Part shown: positions 48,081 through 56,943 of the stretch, in pieces
Numbering within the stretch: the stretch's first letter is position 1
Layout: each line of letters starts with the position of its first letter
DNA from: Deltaproteobacteria bacterium YD0425bin51
GTDB lineage: Bacteria > Desulfobacterota > Desulfobacteria > Desulfobacterales > YD0425bin51
NCBI GenBank assembly: GCA_002753225.1
Contig: PDZS01000014.1
Span: 1-64,000, forward strand
Length of the DNA stretch: 64,000 nucleotides
Reading direction: 5' to 3'
The notes under the pieces: generated by a model
What the model saw: only the letters and a program-made list of their open reading frames with translations
The model's database searches: none
What the model was told of the DNA's origin: nothing
Program-made: the position numbers and the translations under genes

Positions 48081-49839
48081 ATCATTAGTTGAACAAATAA
48101 AGCCAAAATTTTGGGATCATTATGATTCAGCCTCAGGTCCATTTAAACATCTTTTTAATTTTAGGCGCATATGGAAGCAGGCAATTATCATTATATGCGT
48201 TGTAACTCTTTTGCCGATTATCTTTCTTACAATTGTTGATTACAATGTTACTAAAAATGCTGTTGAATCTGATTTTTTCCTTCGAACCGCAAGATTTGTT
48301 TCAAATACAAGGAGAACTGTATCCTTTTTTCTTGAAGAGCGAAGGTTTGCTCTTGATTTTATAGTCAATGATAACAGTTTTGAGAGTTTAAAAACTCCAA
48401 AAAGGCTTGAACAAATTCTTAAAAATCTTAAAAGAAGTTTAGGAGGTTTTTCTGAAATAGAAATAATAGATTCTTCTGGAGAGGAATTACTAAGTGCTAG
48501 CGGATTAAATCCAAATAGAAATATAAACCATAATAATTCATACTGGTTTAATGAAGTTAAAAATAAAGGTTATTATATAAGCGATTTATTTTTAGGTACT
48601 CAAAATATACCAATGCTAAGTATATCAATCAAACACAAGTTGAATAATAATGAATTTTATATACTTAGAGGGACATTTGATATTGAACGATTTAAAGAAC
48701 TGCTGTCCCAGCTTGAAGTAAGCGGACTTGAAGATGCTTTTATAATTAATCAAAAAGGGATTCTTCAGACTTCATCACGCAATTATGGCATGGTTTTATA
48801 TAAAATTCCACTTGAAGTTCCCAAATACCATGAAAGAACCCAGATGATTGAGGTAAAAAATGAAAAAGAAGAATCCCTTGTAATTGGTTATGCTTATATA
48901 AATGACTCTCCTTTTATTCTTATGGTAGTTAAACATAAAGATGAACTTATGAAACCATGGTATAAGATACGTTTTCAGCTAATTGGATTTATAGCGTGCA
49001 GTATTTTAGTTATAATAATAGTTATTTTAGGGATGTCTACCTACCTTGTCAGCAATATCTACATGGCTGATCAAAAGAGGGTTGCAGCATTACACCAAGT
49101 TGAATATTCAAATAAGCTTGCATCAATTGGAAGGCTTGCTGCTGGTGTTGCCCATGAAATAAATAATCCACTGGCAATTATTAACGAAAAAGCAGGGCTT
49201 ATAATCGATATTTTTACATTTAAAGAAGAATATAAAAAAGATCAAAAGCTGTTTAACTTAGTAAAATCAATATTGTCATCAGTAGAGAGATGCGGAGCTA
49301 TTACAAAAAGACTTTTAAACTTTGCGCGCCACATGGATGTCAGCATAGAATCATTAAATATTGAAGACGTTATAAACGAAGTTTTGAGTTTTTTAAACAA
49401 AGAAGCTGATTATAGATCCATAAGAGTTAATCTTTATGTAGATTCTAATATCCCTTCATTTAAAAGTGATAGAGGGAAACTACAGCAAATTTTTTTAAAT
49501 TTAGTAAATAACGCTTTTGCTGCCATGAATGATGGAGGAGAGCTTAAAATATCAGCTAAATTAAAAGATAAAGATAATGTTTCAGTCACTATTTCTGATA
49601 ATGGATGTGGAATTTCAGAAACTGATATAAAGCGTGTATTTGAACCTTTTTTTACTACTAAAGCAAAAAAAGGGGGAACAGGTTTAGGCTTATCTATTAC
49701 ATATAGCTTGGTTCAAGAAATTGGAGGGCAAATATCAGTAAAGAGTAAAGTTGGTGAAGGTACTGATTTTATAATTATTTTACCTCTTATCCCACCTGAA
49801 AAAAAGGAAAGGCGGAATAATGCAGATATTACTAGTTGA
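48073..49839 (+). CDS. Cache-sensor histidine kinase
   Basis: 588 residues: one N-terminal transmembrane helix (about 36-55), a periplasmic Cache domain (about 60-300, with SYWFNEVKNKGYYISDLFLG), a second helix (about 303-330), HisKA with H361 (GVAHEINNP) and HATPase_c with N box, DNGCGIS and GTGLGLS. Catalytic residues are intact. Paralogous in layout to the kinase at 40068. Its stop overlaps the next receiver by 20 bases, so they form a pair. Confidence 0.92.
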   Translation: MVKSLVEQIKPKFWDHYDSASGPFKHLFNFRRIWKQAIIIICVVTLLPIIFLTIVDYNVTKNAVESDFFLRTARFVSNTRRTVSFFLEERRFALDFIVNDNSFESLKTPKRLEQILKNLKRSLGGFSEIEIIDSSGEELLSASGLNPNRNINHNNSYWFNEVKNKGYYISDLFLGTQNIPMLSISIKHKLNNNEFYILRGTFDIERFKELLSQLEVSGLEDAFIINQKGILQTSSRNYGMVLYKIPLEVPKYHERTQMIEVKNEKEESLVIGYAYINDSPFILMVVKHKDELMKPWYKIRFQLIGFIACSILVIIIVILGMSTYLVSNIYMADQKRVAALHQVEYSNKLASIGRLAAGVAHEINNPLAIINEKAGLIIDIFTFKEEYKKDQKLFNLVKSILSSVERCGAITKRLLNFARHMDVSIESLNIEDVINEVLSFLNKEADYRSIRVNLYVDSNIPSFKSDRGKLQQIFLNLVNNAFAAMNDGGELKISAKLKDKDNVSVTISDNGCGISETDIKRVFEPFFTTKAKKGGTGLGLSITYSLVQEIGGQISVKSKVGEGTDFIIILPLIPPEKKERRNNADITS

Positions 49840-50185
49840 CGATGAAGAAGAATTGGTTTCAACTATAGCAGAACGCTTATCTTATAGAGGCATAGAAGCT
49901 GATTGGGCTACCAGCGGCGAAGAAGCGCTTAAACTTGTTAATAATAAAAAATATGACCTTGCTGTTCTAGATATTAAAATGCCTAAAATGGGAGGACTTA
50001 AATTAAAGAAATTAATAAATAAAAAATGTCCTGATATGAAATTTATTTTTTTGACAGGACATGGTTCTGAAGAGGACTTTAAAGAAGGAACAACTGAAGC
50101 AGGAGTTGATTATTATTTGGTTAAACCAGTAAAAATTGAAGCTCTTATGGAAAAGATGAAAACAATTTTAAAACAAGAAAGGTAA
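49820..50185 (+). CDS. Single-domain response regulator
   Basis: 121 residues, receiver only: VDDEEE, LAVLDIKMPKMGG with acceptor Asp, FLTGHGSEED and YLVKPVK. Start lies inside the 3' end of the upstream kinase gene, so translational coupling is expected. Likely receiver of that kinase and donor or acceptor for the kinase-like protein that follows. Confidence 0.9.
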   Translation: MQILLVDDEEELVSTIAERLSYRGIEADWATSGEEALKLVNNKKYDLAVLDIKMPKMGGLKLKKLINKKCPDMKFIFLTGHGSEEDFKEGTTEAGVDYYLVKPVKIEALMEKMKTILKQER

Positions 50186-50188
50186 AAC

Positions 50189-50851
50189 ATGCCATTTAAA
50201 TTAGTTGGTGAGATTGGACTTAAATTTTTTGGGAAAATATCTGCTTCCATTTCCCATGAAATAAAAAATATTATGGCAATAATAAATGAAAATGCAGGAT
50301 TAATAGAAGATTTAACTTTAATGTCAGAGAAAGGAATACCTATTGATCCTGAAAGGTTAAAAAATATTTCTGCAAAAATTATAAAGCAAGTAGCAAGAGC
50401 TGATACTATATTAAAAAATATGAATAAATTTGCTCATAGCATAGATGAACCATTTGGGCAGATAGAACTTGGGGAGCTTATAAGTTTAGTATGCGGACTC
50501 TCAGCCAGATTTGCTTCCATGAAAGGAGTTAATGTTGAAGTAAATAACATAAAAACTCCAATAATAATAATTACAAATCCATTTTTTATGCAAACAATAA
50601 TTTTCAGATGCATAAATTTCACCATGGATAATTGTGAAAAAGGTAAAACAGTTTTTATAACTTCTAAAGATAATGGAAATAGCGCAACTATAGCCTTTGG
50701 GAAATTGAGGGAATTTTTTGAAAGCAAAGAAAACTTAAACTTCCCTCAAAAAGAAGAAAAAATACTGCTTAATGCTCTTAAATCTGAGATGATATTATCT
50801 TTAGATACAAAAGAACTTATTCTGAATATTCCTAAAGATATAAACAAATAA
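50189..50851 (+). CDS. Histidine-phosphotransfer/pseudo-kinase protein
   Basis: 220 residues without a membrane segment. The N-terminal part is a HisKA-like dimerisation helix with H23 in ISHEIKNIMAIINENAG. The C-terminal part has the length of a HATPase_c fold but no convincing N box (FRCINFTMDNCEKG is weak), no DxGxG and no GxGLGL box, so it should not bind ATP. This design resembles phosphotransferases such as ChpT, derived from histidine kinases. Placed between two receivers, 4 bases after the first and 23 before the second, it is well suited to shuttle phosphate between them (inference). Confidence 0.75.
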   Translation: MPFKLVGEIGLKFFGKISASISHEIKNIMAIINENAGLIEDLTLMSEKGIPIDPERLKNISAKIIKQVARADTILKNMNKFAHSIDEPFGQIELGELISLVCGLSARFASMKGVNVEVNNIKTPIIIITNPFFMQTIIFRCINFTMDNCEKGKTVFITSKDNGNSATIAFGKLREFFESKENLNFPQKEEKILLNALKSEMILSLDTKELILNIPKDINK

Positions 50852-50874
50852 ATAAATAAACAAAGGAGCTTAAA

Positions 50875-51303
50875 ATGGGAGAAAAAGTTTTATTAATAGA
50901 TGATGAGAAAGATTTTATTGAAACTTTGGCAGAGAGAATGAAAAATAGAGGAATGAAAGTATCAACATCTACATCACCAATAGAAGCTTTAAAAAAAGTT
51001 GAAAATGAAGATTTTGATGCAGTTGTTCTTGATCTTATGATGCCTGAAATGGACGGCATTAAGGCTCTTACAGCTATTAGGGAAAAGAATCCCCAAATGC
51101 AGGTAATTCTCCTTACAGGACATGCAACTATTGAAAAAGGGATTGAAGCTATGAAATTAGGTGCTGCTGATTTTCTAGAAAAACCAATAGATATTGCAAA
51201 ACTAAGCGAAAAAATAAAAACAGCTCAGGCAAAAAAAATGATCCTTGTTGAAAAAGGTGCTGAAGAAAAAATTAAAAATATCTTAGGCGGAAAAGGTTGG
51301 TAA
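50875..51303 (+). CDS. Single-domain response regulator
   Basis: 142 residues, receiver with short basic tail: IDDEKD, AVVLDLMMPEMDG, LLTGHATIE and LEKPID. AAGGAG lies upstream of the ATG. Its end overlaps the NtrC-type activator by seven bases, making phosphotransfer between the two likely. Confidence 0.92.
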   Translation: MGEKVLLIDDEKDFIETLAERMKNRGMKVSTSTSPIEALKKVENEDFDAVVLDLMMPEMDGIKALTAIREKNPQMQVILLTGHATIEKGIEAMKLGAADFLEKPIDIAKLSEKIKTAQAKKMILVEKGAEEKIKNILGGKGW

Positions 51304-52646
51304 ATTGTAAAACATCAATACTTATTATTGATGATGAAAAGATAAGTCTTAAACATTTGGTTAGAATTTTTCAAAAAGAAGGCTTTGATGCCACTGGTGT
51401 ATCTGATGGAGAGAAAGCATTAGAACTTATTGATTCCAAATCTTTTGATCTTATACTCACTGATCTGGTTATGGGAAAAACAGGAGGGCTTGAAATCCTT
51501 GCAAAAGCAAAAAGCCATGATCCTGATACAGAGGTTGTTATTATTACTGGCTACGGCTCTGTTGAGAGTGCAATTGAAGCTACCAAAATGGGCGTTTTTC
51601 ACTATATTCAAAAACCGATTCGGCCAGATGAAGTTCGTCATATTGCAAAGCAAGCGATAAAAAAGCGAGAACTTACGATGCGTGTTAGAGAGCTTGAGCA
51701 GAAACCTTCTCAAAACCTTTCAAGCATTGTGGGTAATAGTTCAGGGATTGCTTTAATTAAACGAACCATTCGTCAGATTGAAAATTCTGATTCAAATGTT
51801 TTGATTACAGGAGAGTCAGGGTCTGGAAAGGAATTGATAGCAAAGGCAATTCATACAACTTCAAAACGGAAAGATAAATGTTTTCTTGCCATTAACTGCG
51901 CATCTTTTACAGAAGAACTTCTGGCAAATGAATTATTCGGACATGAAAAAGACGCATATACAGGAGCTATGCAAACTAAAGCTGGATTAATTGAGACTGC
52001 AGATGGAGGAACCATTTTTTTCGACGAAGTTGGAGATATGCCGATCTCTATGCAGGCAAAACTTTTGCGGGTAATTCAGGAACGTGAAGTGATTCGAGTT
52101 GGAGGAACAAAATCAATCCCTGTAAATATCAGAGTAATCTGTGCTACAAATAAGGACTTAAAAAAAATGTGTAAAACAGGCACATTTAGAGAAGACTTCT
52201 ATTTCAGATTGAATGTAATTCCAATCCATATGCCCTCTCTTTCAGAGAGAAAAGAAGACATACCTCAGCTTGCAGCCTATTTTTTAAGGCGTTATGAAAA
52301 AAACAGCGTAAAAAAAATAAATGGTTTTTCCGATGAAGTTTTAAGAATTTTAATTAATTATGAATATCCAGGAAATGTTAGAGAACTAGAAAATATTATT
52401 GAACATGCTTCTTCCATGGCTCAAAGCAGCCAGATCGAATTAAAAGACCTTCCCCCAGATTTAACCAGCTTAGATTCCTTTACATTCAACCCTGATAATC
52501 AAAATCTAAAAACCCTTGAAGAAATGGAGTCAGAGTATATTCAGTGGGTTTTAGAGCACGTTGACTATAAAAAATCCAAAGCTTCTGAGATTTTAGGAAT
52601 TGATCGTGCGTCACTATATCGCAAGCTAAAACGTTTAGAAAAATAA
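51297..52646 (+). CDS. NtrC-family sigma-54 activator with altered GAFTGA loop
   Basis: 449 residues: receiver (IDDEK, acceptor Asp in ILTDLVMGKTGG, KP), AAA+ domain with Walker A GESGSGKE at about 172-179, TADGGTIFFDEVGDMP, and a C-terminal Fis-type HTH (SKASEILGIDRASLYRKLKR). The sigma-54-contacting loop, usually GAFTGA, reads DAYTGA; Tyr for Phe is tolerated in some activators but Asp for the first Gly is unusual. TTG start at 51297 overlaps the upstream stop by seven bases. It ends operon A, and the GTTGC-N5-GCAAC sites plus sigma-54-type promoter directly downstream are its likely target. Confidence 0.92.
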   Translation: MVNCKTSILIIDDEKISLKHLVRIFQKEGFDATGVSDGEKALELIDSKSFDLILTDLVMGKTGGLEILAKAKSHDPDTEVVIITGYGSVESAIEATKMGVFHYIQKPIRPDEVRHIAKQAIKKRELTMRVRELEQKPSQNLSSIVGNSSGIALIKRTIRQIENSDSNVLITGESGSGKELIAKAIHTTSKRKDKCFLAINCASFTEELLANELFGHEKDAYTGAMQTKAGLIETADGGTIFFDEVGDMPISMQAKLLRVIQEREVIRVGGTKSIPVNIRVICATNKDLKKMCKTGTFREDFYFRLNVIPIHMPSLSERKEDIPQLAAYFLRRYEKNSVKKINGFSDEVLRILINYEYPGNVRELENIIEHASSMAQSSQIELKDLPPDLTSLDSFTFNPDNQNLKTLEEMESEYIQWVLEHVDYKKSKASEILGIDRASLYRKLKRLEK

Positions 52647-52648
52647 GC

Positions 52649-52663
52649 GTTGCAAAAAGCAAC
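52649..52663. promoter_or_regulatory. Candidate activator site 1 (GTTGC-N5-GCAAC)
   Basis: GTTGCAAAAAGCAAC, a perfect GTTGC/GCAAC palindrome beginning three bases after the activator gene's stop. Its exact reverse complement recurs at 52741. Centre about 190 bp before the predicted transcription start. Confidence 0.7.
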
Positions 52664-52670
52664 AATCATA

Positions 52671-52685
52671 GTTGTCTTCTGCAAC
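52671..52685. promoter_or_regulatory. Candidate activator site 2 (imperfect)
   Basis: GTTGTCTTCTGCAAC, one mismatch from the GTTGC-N5-GCAAC pattern. It is 22 bp (two helical turns) from site 1. Confidence 0.55.
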
Positions 52686-52740
52686 GCTTGTGCCATATCC
52701 CCTAAATTCAAGATTTCAATCATTTAATTCTTCAATTCAT

Positions 52741-52755
52741 GTTGCTTTTTGCAAC
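52741..52755. promoter_or_regulatory. Candidate activator site 3 (GTTGC-N5-GCAAC)
   Basis: GTTGCTTTTTGCAAC, the exact reverse complement of site 1 and itself a perfect GTTGC/GCAAC palindrome. Centre about 98 bp before the predicted transcription start, a normal distance for an enhancer site. Confidence 0.7.
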
Positions 52756-52819
52756 ACCATAAAAACTGAAAATTATTATAACTATCTTAAATTAAATAAT
52801 ATTATTTTATTTTAAATTA

Positions 52820-52835
52820 TGGCAATATTTTTGCA
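52820..52835 (+). promoter_or_regulatory. Sigma-54 promoter for operon B
   Basis: TGGCAATATTTTTGCA: GG at 52821-52822 and GC at 52833-52834 are ten bases apart, matching -24/-12 geometry. Transcription would start near 52846, 51 bp before the first ATG, which has an AAGGGGAAG ribosome site. Confidence 0.72.
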
Positions 52836-52896
52836 ATATTATGAATTATTTGTTCATAGAAATAAAAACCAATGTTGAAATAAAGGGGAAGCGGTT

Positions 52897-54411
52897 ATGC
52901 AAATTATCTGTTTATCAAGAGGAAGCTATGAATATAGCAAGAATCTTGCAGAAAAATTAGCATCGAAGACAGGCTATACATGTATAAGCCGTGAAATGAT
53001 TACAGATGAGGCTACAGCTTTTGGCATACCTGTGGGTAAGTTAGAAATGGCTATAATGAAAAAGAGACCTTTATCTGAGGAAATGTCTATCGAGGCTGAT
53101 TTATACAAAGCTTTTGTAACTCAGTATCTTTGTGAAAAAGGATTGCAGCAAAGTATCATTTATCATGGAAGGACGGGGCATTTAGTGCTACCCGGGTTAT
53201 CTAATGTACTTCGGGTTAGAGCTATAGCAGATATGGACGATCGGATAAAGTTTGCCATGAACAGGTTGAATCTTTCATGGGAAAAAGCAAAAGATTACAA
53301 CGAACTCGTGGATGAGGATATTAGGCGTTGGGTTCGTATTTTATATAATGTCGATTGGGATGATCCATCTCTTTACGATGTTACAATTAATGCAGCACAT
53401 TTATCTGCTGAAAATGCAGCGAGCGCACTTGTTCAGGTAGCCCAGCTTCCTGAATTTATGGTTACTCCGGTTTCCAAACAGAGGCTGGAAGACTTGCTTT
53501 TATCTTCCAAATGCCGTCTTGCCATAGGCAAATTTGAACCAACTTGTGATCTCAAAGTAACTGTTCGTGCTGATAAAGGTAATGTTTCAGTCACATACCT
53601 GCCGCGCCAGACAAAAGAGGCTGAAATGATTCCAAAAGCATTAAAAGATATTAAAGGGATTAAATCTTTAGTCTGTACAATTGCTACAACAAATATCTTG
53701 TATATTGCTGAACAGTTCAATCCAGGTGCAGAAGCATTTGATCATCTTATCAATATTGCTGAAAAGTGGAATGCCTCTGTTGAACTTGTTCATTTATCTT
53801 ATGATTCCAAACAAGAAGAAAATGGAGATAATATATCTGAGAAGCGTACAAAATCAAAAGAAGCTAATGGCGGGATACTAGATGATATGGAAGAAGTTGA
53901 CCGCCTAAAAATAGCTGGCTGTGGTGTTCAGGAATCAATGAATAAGCTCATTCAAGTTGGAAGATCGGGCGGCTTTCATTCTGCTTATGGTTCAAGCTCT
54001 TTAGTAAACAGCATAAGTCGGACTGAGAATAACAGTTTAATCGTTGTCGGTGATGTTTTTCATTCCAAAGGCGCTGCTAAAAAAAGGCTAAAACGTGATC
54101 TTATAAGTCAAATGGCTGATAAATTCCATGTACCGGTTATAGGTACTGAAGATTTAAAATCCCATTATCTATTTGGTCCAAAACAGCTTATAAGTCTTGT
54201 AGTCAGCGGAGTTTTTGGCGTTATCCTATATTTGACTATATTTTTGCAGCAAGAACCAATCTTAAAATTTCTTTCAAGTGGTCATATACCATCAAATCCT
54301 ATGTATCTAAAAATTGCAGCAGCAGCTACACTTGCTGTAAGTGTTCCAATTATAGCTCATATCATCGGTGGATTTTTTGAAAATATTTTAAAACTAGCAA
54401 AGCTTGAATAA
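52897..54411 (+). CDS. Cytidylate kinase-like/Usp-like membrane protein
   Basis: 504 residues. The first 190 follow the cytidylate kinase-like family (GRTGHLVLPGLSNVLRVRAI, RIKFAMNRLNLSWEKAKDY, RRWVRILYNVDWDDPSLYDV), again with a degenerate P-loop (LSRGSYEYSKNL). A BON-like segment (about 195-270) and a universal-stress-protein-like domain (about 275-425, ending NSLIVVGDVFHSKGAAKKR) follow, and two C-terminal membrane helices (about 430-450 and 475-495). Paralogous at its N-terminus to the gene at 46851. First gene of operon B. Confidence 0.75.
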   Translation: MQIICLSRGSYEYSKNLAEKLASKTGYTCISREMITDEATAFGIPVGKLEMAIMKKRPLSEEMSIEADLYKAFVTQYLCEKGLQQSIIYHGRTGHLVLPGLSNVLRVRAIADMDDRIKFAMNRLNLSWEKAKDYNELVDEDIRRWVRILYNVDWDDPSLYDVTINAAHLSAENAASALVQVAQLPEFMVTPVSKQRLEDLLLSSKCRLAIGKFEPTCDLKVTVRADKGNVSVTYLPRQTKEAEMIPKALKDIKGIKSLVCTIATTNILYIAEQFNPGAEAFDHLINIAEKWNASVELVHLSYDSKQEENGDNISEKRTKSKEANGGILDDMEEVDRLKIAGCGVQESMNKLIQVGRSGGFHSAYGSSSLVNSISRTENNSLIVVGDVFHSKGAAKKRLKRDLISQMADKFHVPVIGTEDLKSHYLFGPKQLISLVVSGVFGVILYLTIFLQQEPILKFLSSGHIPSNPMYLKIAAAATLAVSVPIIAHIIGGFFENILKLAKLE

Positions 54412-54426
54412 GTGAGGTGAATTATT

Positions 54427-55518
54427 ATGAATCCTTTAGGCGATCTTTTTATCAATATAACATTAAGTTCTGCGTTACAAATATCAATACTGGGGTTTAT
54501 AGGAGGAATACTCAGCGGATTTATCGGTTCAGGAGGTGCTTTTTTTATGACTCCTGGCATGATGAATTTAGGTGTCATGGGTCCTGTTGCAGTTGCAAGT
54601 AACATTACACATAAGTTTGGCAAGGCAATTGTCGGTTCAAAAAAACATGGCGAGTTAGGCAATGTCGATAAAAGACTTTCAATATTTATGCTGATTACTG
54701 CAGCATTAGGGATTAAGCTTGCAGTATGGGCAATGACTTTTATGTTCTCAAAAGAAGGAGGAGCAAAAGGAGCTGGAGCCAACCTATATATAAGTTTGGT
54801 ATTTGTCATTGTTCTTTCAGTAGTTTCTCTTTCCATGCTTCGAGATATTATTAAATCAAGAAAATTGAAAGAATCAGGTCCATCTACAAAAATAGTCGAT
54901 TTTTTAAGCACGCTTCGTCTACACCCTATAATTCATTTTCCTGTATCTGATGTAAAAGTTTCATTATGGGTTGTTCTGATTTGCGGTTTGGCAACAGGAT
55001 ATCTTGCAGGAACAATAGGCGTTGGCGGATTTATTGGTGTTCCTGCTATGATTTATGTGTTTGGTGTTCCTGCTGCAGTTGCTGCAGGAACTGAACTTTA
55101 TCTTGCAATATTTATGGGCGTATTTGGAGCTCTAAATTATGCTTATGAAGGACTAGTTGATATCAGAATGGTATTACTTCTTTATTCTGGGTCTTTATTA
55201 GGAATCCATATAGGTGCATTGGGAACAAAAATTGTCAAAGAAGTTGTAATCCGTCTTGTAACAAGTTTGATTATCATTATGTGTGTACTAAGCAGACTAA
55301 TTGCTATTCCAATGTATCTTCAGCAATTAGGTATGATTGGCATGGATCCTGTTTACAACGATTATTTAAATACAGCAAGCAAATCGCTTTTATATGTAAG
55401 CGGGATTGGCGGAGGTTTGTTAATTCTTTATTTTGTCTTTAAATCAGTTATTCAGCGTAGAAAAATTCAAAAAAGTCTATCTATAGGCATTCTAAATACT
55501 GCACAACGAGCAGCATAA
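54427..55518 (+). CDS. TauE/SafE-family anion exporter
   Basis: 363-residue membrane protein with about eight hydrophobic segments in two repeats. FIGGILSGFIGSGGAFFMTP in the first and GYLAGTIGVGGFIGVPAMIY in the second are the duplicated glycine-rich signature of the TauE/SafE family (sulfite, sulfoacetate or related organosulfur anions). A soluble loop of about 40 residues separates the halves. The substrate is not determined. 15 bases after the Usp-like gene. Confidence 0.9.
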   Translation: MNPLGDLFINITLSSALQISILGFIGGILSGFIGSGGAFFMTPGMMNLGVMGPVAVASNITHKFGKAIVGSKKHGELGNVDKRLSIFMLITAALGIKLAVWAMTFMFSKEGGAKGAGANLYISLVFVIVLSVVSLSMLRDIIKSRKLKESGPSTKIVDFLSTLRLHPIIHFPVSDVKVSLWVVLICGLATGYLAGTIGVGGFIGVPAMIYVFGVPAAVAAGTELYLAIFMGVFGALNYAYEGLVDIRMVLLLYSGSLLGIHIGALGTKIVKEVVIRLVTSLIIIMCVLSRLIAIPMYLQQLGMIGMDPVYNDYLNTASKSLLYVSGIGGGLLILYFVFKSVIQRRKIQKSLSIGILNTAQRAA

Positions 55519-55521
55519 CTT

Positions 55522-56520
55522 ATGAGAGATTTTTATATGAAATTATTAAATAATATATTAAATCCATTTATTCGGAAAGAAAAGCCCATAATAGAAGCTC
55601 GGATAAAAGTTTTACGATTCAGAAAATTTCTGGAAAATGCAAGGACTCTTATGGATTTGATTGAGGATGGAAAAGAAAAATTAAAAGAAGAATACATTCT
55701 TGATCGCAGCTATATATCATCATTAGTAGATAAAGTAATTGAAAACGTTAGAATGCTTGTCTTTAATGCCTGTATGCTGGTTCCTGAAGGCGGAGAAATA
55801 CTTTATAAAGAATTTGATGAACATAAAATATTAGCACAAAAAGATATATTGAATATCATATCCGAAAAATCAATATCTCCTAAAGATAAAAATGAATCTG
55901 AAGAGCCTGAATATAGGTTATTAAGAAATGCAGTAACTTGGATGATTGGACCTTTTTCTAAATTGCGTCCAACAGTCATGGATTTTATCAAACAGACATT
56001 TGATCACGTTATCTTTGGATTAAGCAAATTTGTTTATCCTCAAGGTATTGTAAGTCAATTGGATTTAAACAAAAGCGGTAATGATTACCACTTGGATATA
56101 ATCCAATTAGAAGAAAATATTATTTTGAAAAACAGAAAAAAATTAGCCATTAATGATATTCAGTGCAGGCCTTTGGGGTTCATGCTTATGGATAATGAAA
56201 AAAGCATGAATATCGATACAAAATCGCTTTCAAATCAAAAGAATTGGTTTGCTGCTGTGTCTAGAGACTATTTAAGCCTTTCTACTAAAAATCCCCAAAA
56301 TATTATACTTCTGGATGCTCAACTGAGCGGATTTGTAGATTCGGATTTTATTTTTATTTTTGCAAATAAGTCGATTACTTTAGAAAACTTATTACCTAAA
56401 GGTTTTAGGGTTGAAAAGACTAATTTAGGAACAATGGCATGGAATTATGATACGCCAAAAAACATCATGGAAAATCATTTGGCTTATCTAAGCCAAAAAA
56501 TTTTAAAGTTATACAATTAG
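55522..56520 (+). CDS. Hypothetical protein in signalling operon
   Basis: 332 residues, no family recognised. It is soluble and mostly helical in the first 130 residues (FRKFLENARTLMDLIEDGKEK, charged linker SEEPEYRLL), with a more strand-rich C-terminal half (GFMLMDNEKSMNIDT, IILLDAQLSGFVDSDFIFIF). No receiver, kinase or enzyme motifs are apparent. Four bases after TauE/SafE and 16 before a receiver, so it works in operon B. Confidence 0.72.
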   Translation: MRDFYMKLLNNILNPFIRKEKPIIEARIKVLRFRKFLENARTLMDLIEDGKEKLKEEYILDRSYISSLVDKVIENVRMLVFNACMLVPEGGEILYKEFDEHKILAQKDILNIISEKSISPKDKNESEEPEYRLLRNAVTWMIGPFSKLRPTVMDFIKQTFDHVIFGLSKFVYPQGIVSQLDLNKSGNDYHLDIIQLEENIILKNRKKLAINDIQCRPLGFMLMDNEKSMNIDTKSLSNQKNWFAAVSRDYLSLSTKNPQNIILLDAQLSGFVDSDFIFIFANKSITLENLLPKGFRVEKTNLGTMAWNYDTPKNIMENHLAYLSQKILKLYN

Positions 56521-56536
56521 TTAAAGGAATAAAATA

Positions 56537-56920
56537 ATGGAAAACAGACAACTTCGCATAATGGTCATAGATGATGAGCAGATTGTTGGGAAAAGATTAA
56601 AATCAGCTTTAGAAAAAACAGGCGATATCATAGAAACTTTCGAAGATGGTGTTAAAGCATTGGAGCGCTTAAATAATCATCCATTTGATATAGTTGTAAC
56701 AGATATAAGAATGGATGAAATTGATGGAATTGAGATTTTGGAGAAAGTACTTGCAAAATCAAATCAAACTAAAGTCATAATGATTACTGGATATGCAACT
56801 GTTGAAATGGCAAGAGAAGCACTTGCCAAGGGAGCATTTGATTTTATTGCCAAACCATTTAAGCCAAATGATCTGCGGGCTATAATCGACAAAGCAGCCA
56901 AAGAATTAAGAAAAAATTAA
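56537..56920 (+). CDS. Single-domain response regulator
   Basis: 127 residues, receiver only: IDDEQ, VVTDIRMDEIDG with acceptor Asp, MITGYATVEMA and IAKPFKP. The acceptor region resembles NtrC-type receivers. It lies directly before the PEP-dikinase-like gene and could be phosphorylated by the HAMP kinase at the operon's end. Confidence 0.92.
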   Translation: MENRQLRIMVIDDEQIVGKRLKSALEKTGDIIETFEDGVKALERLNNHPFDIVVTDIRMDEIDGIEILEKVLAKSNQTKVIMITGYATVEMAREALAKGAFDFIAKPFKPNDLRAIIDKAAKELRKN

Positions 56921-56943
56921 ATAAAGATTCAGGAAAAATTTTT

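Noticed and set aside
54357..54911. 184-codon minus-strand frame over TauE/SafE start
   Set aside because: Pro/Ile-rich antisense of membrane segments; the + strand exporter has clear family signatures.
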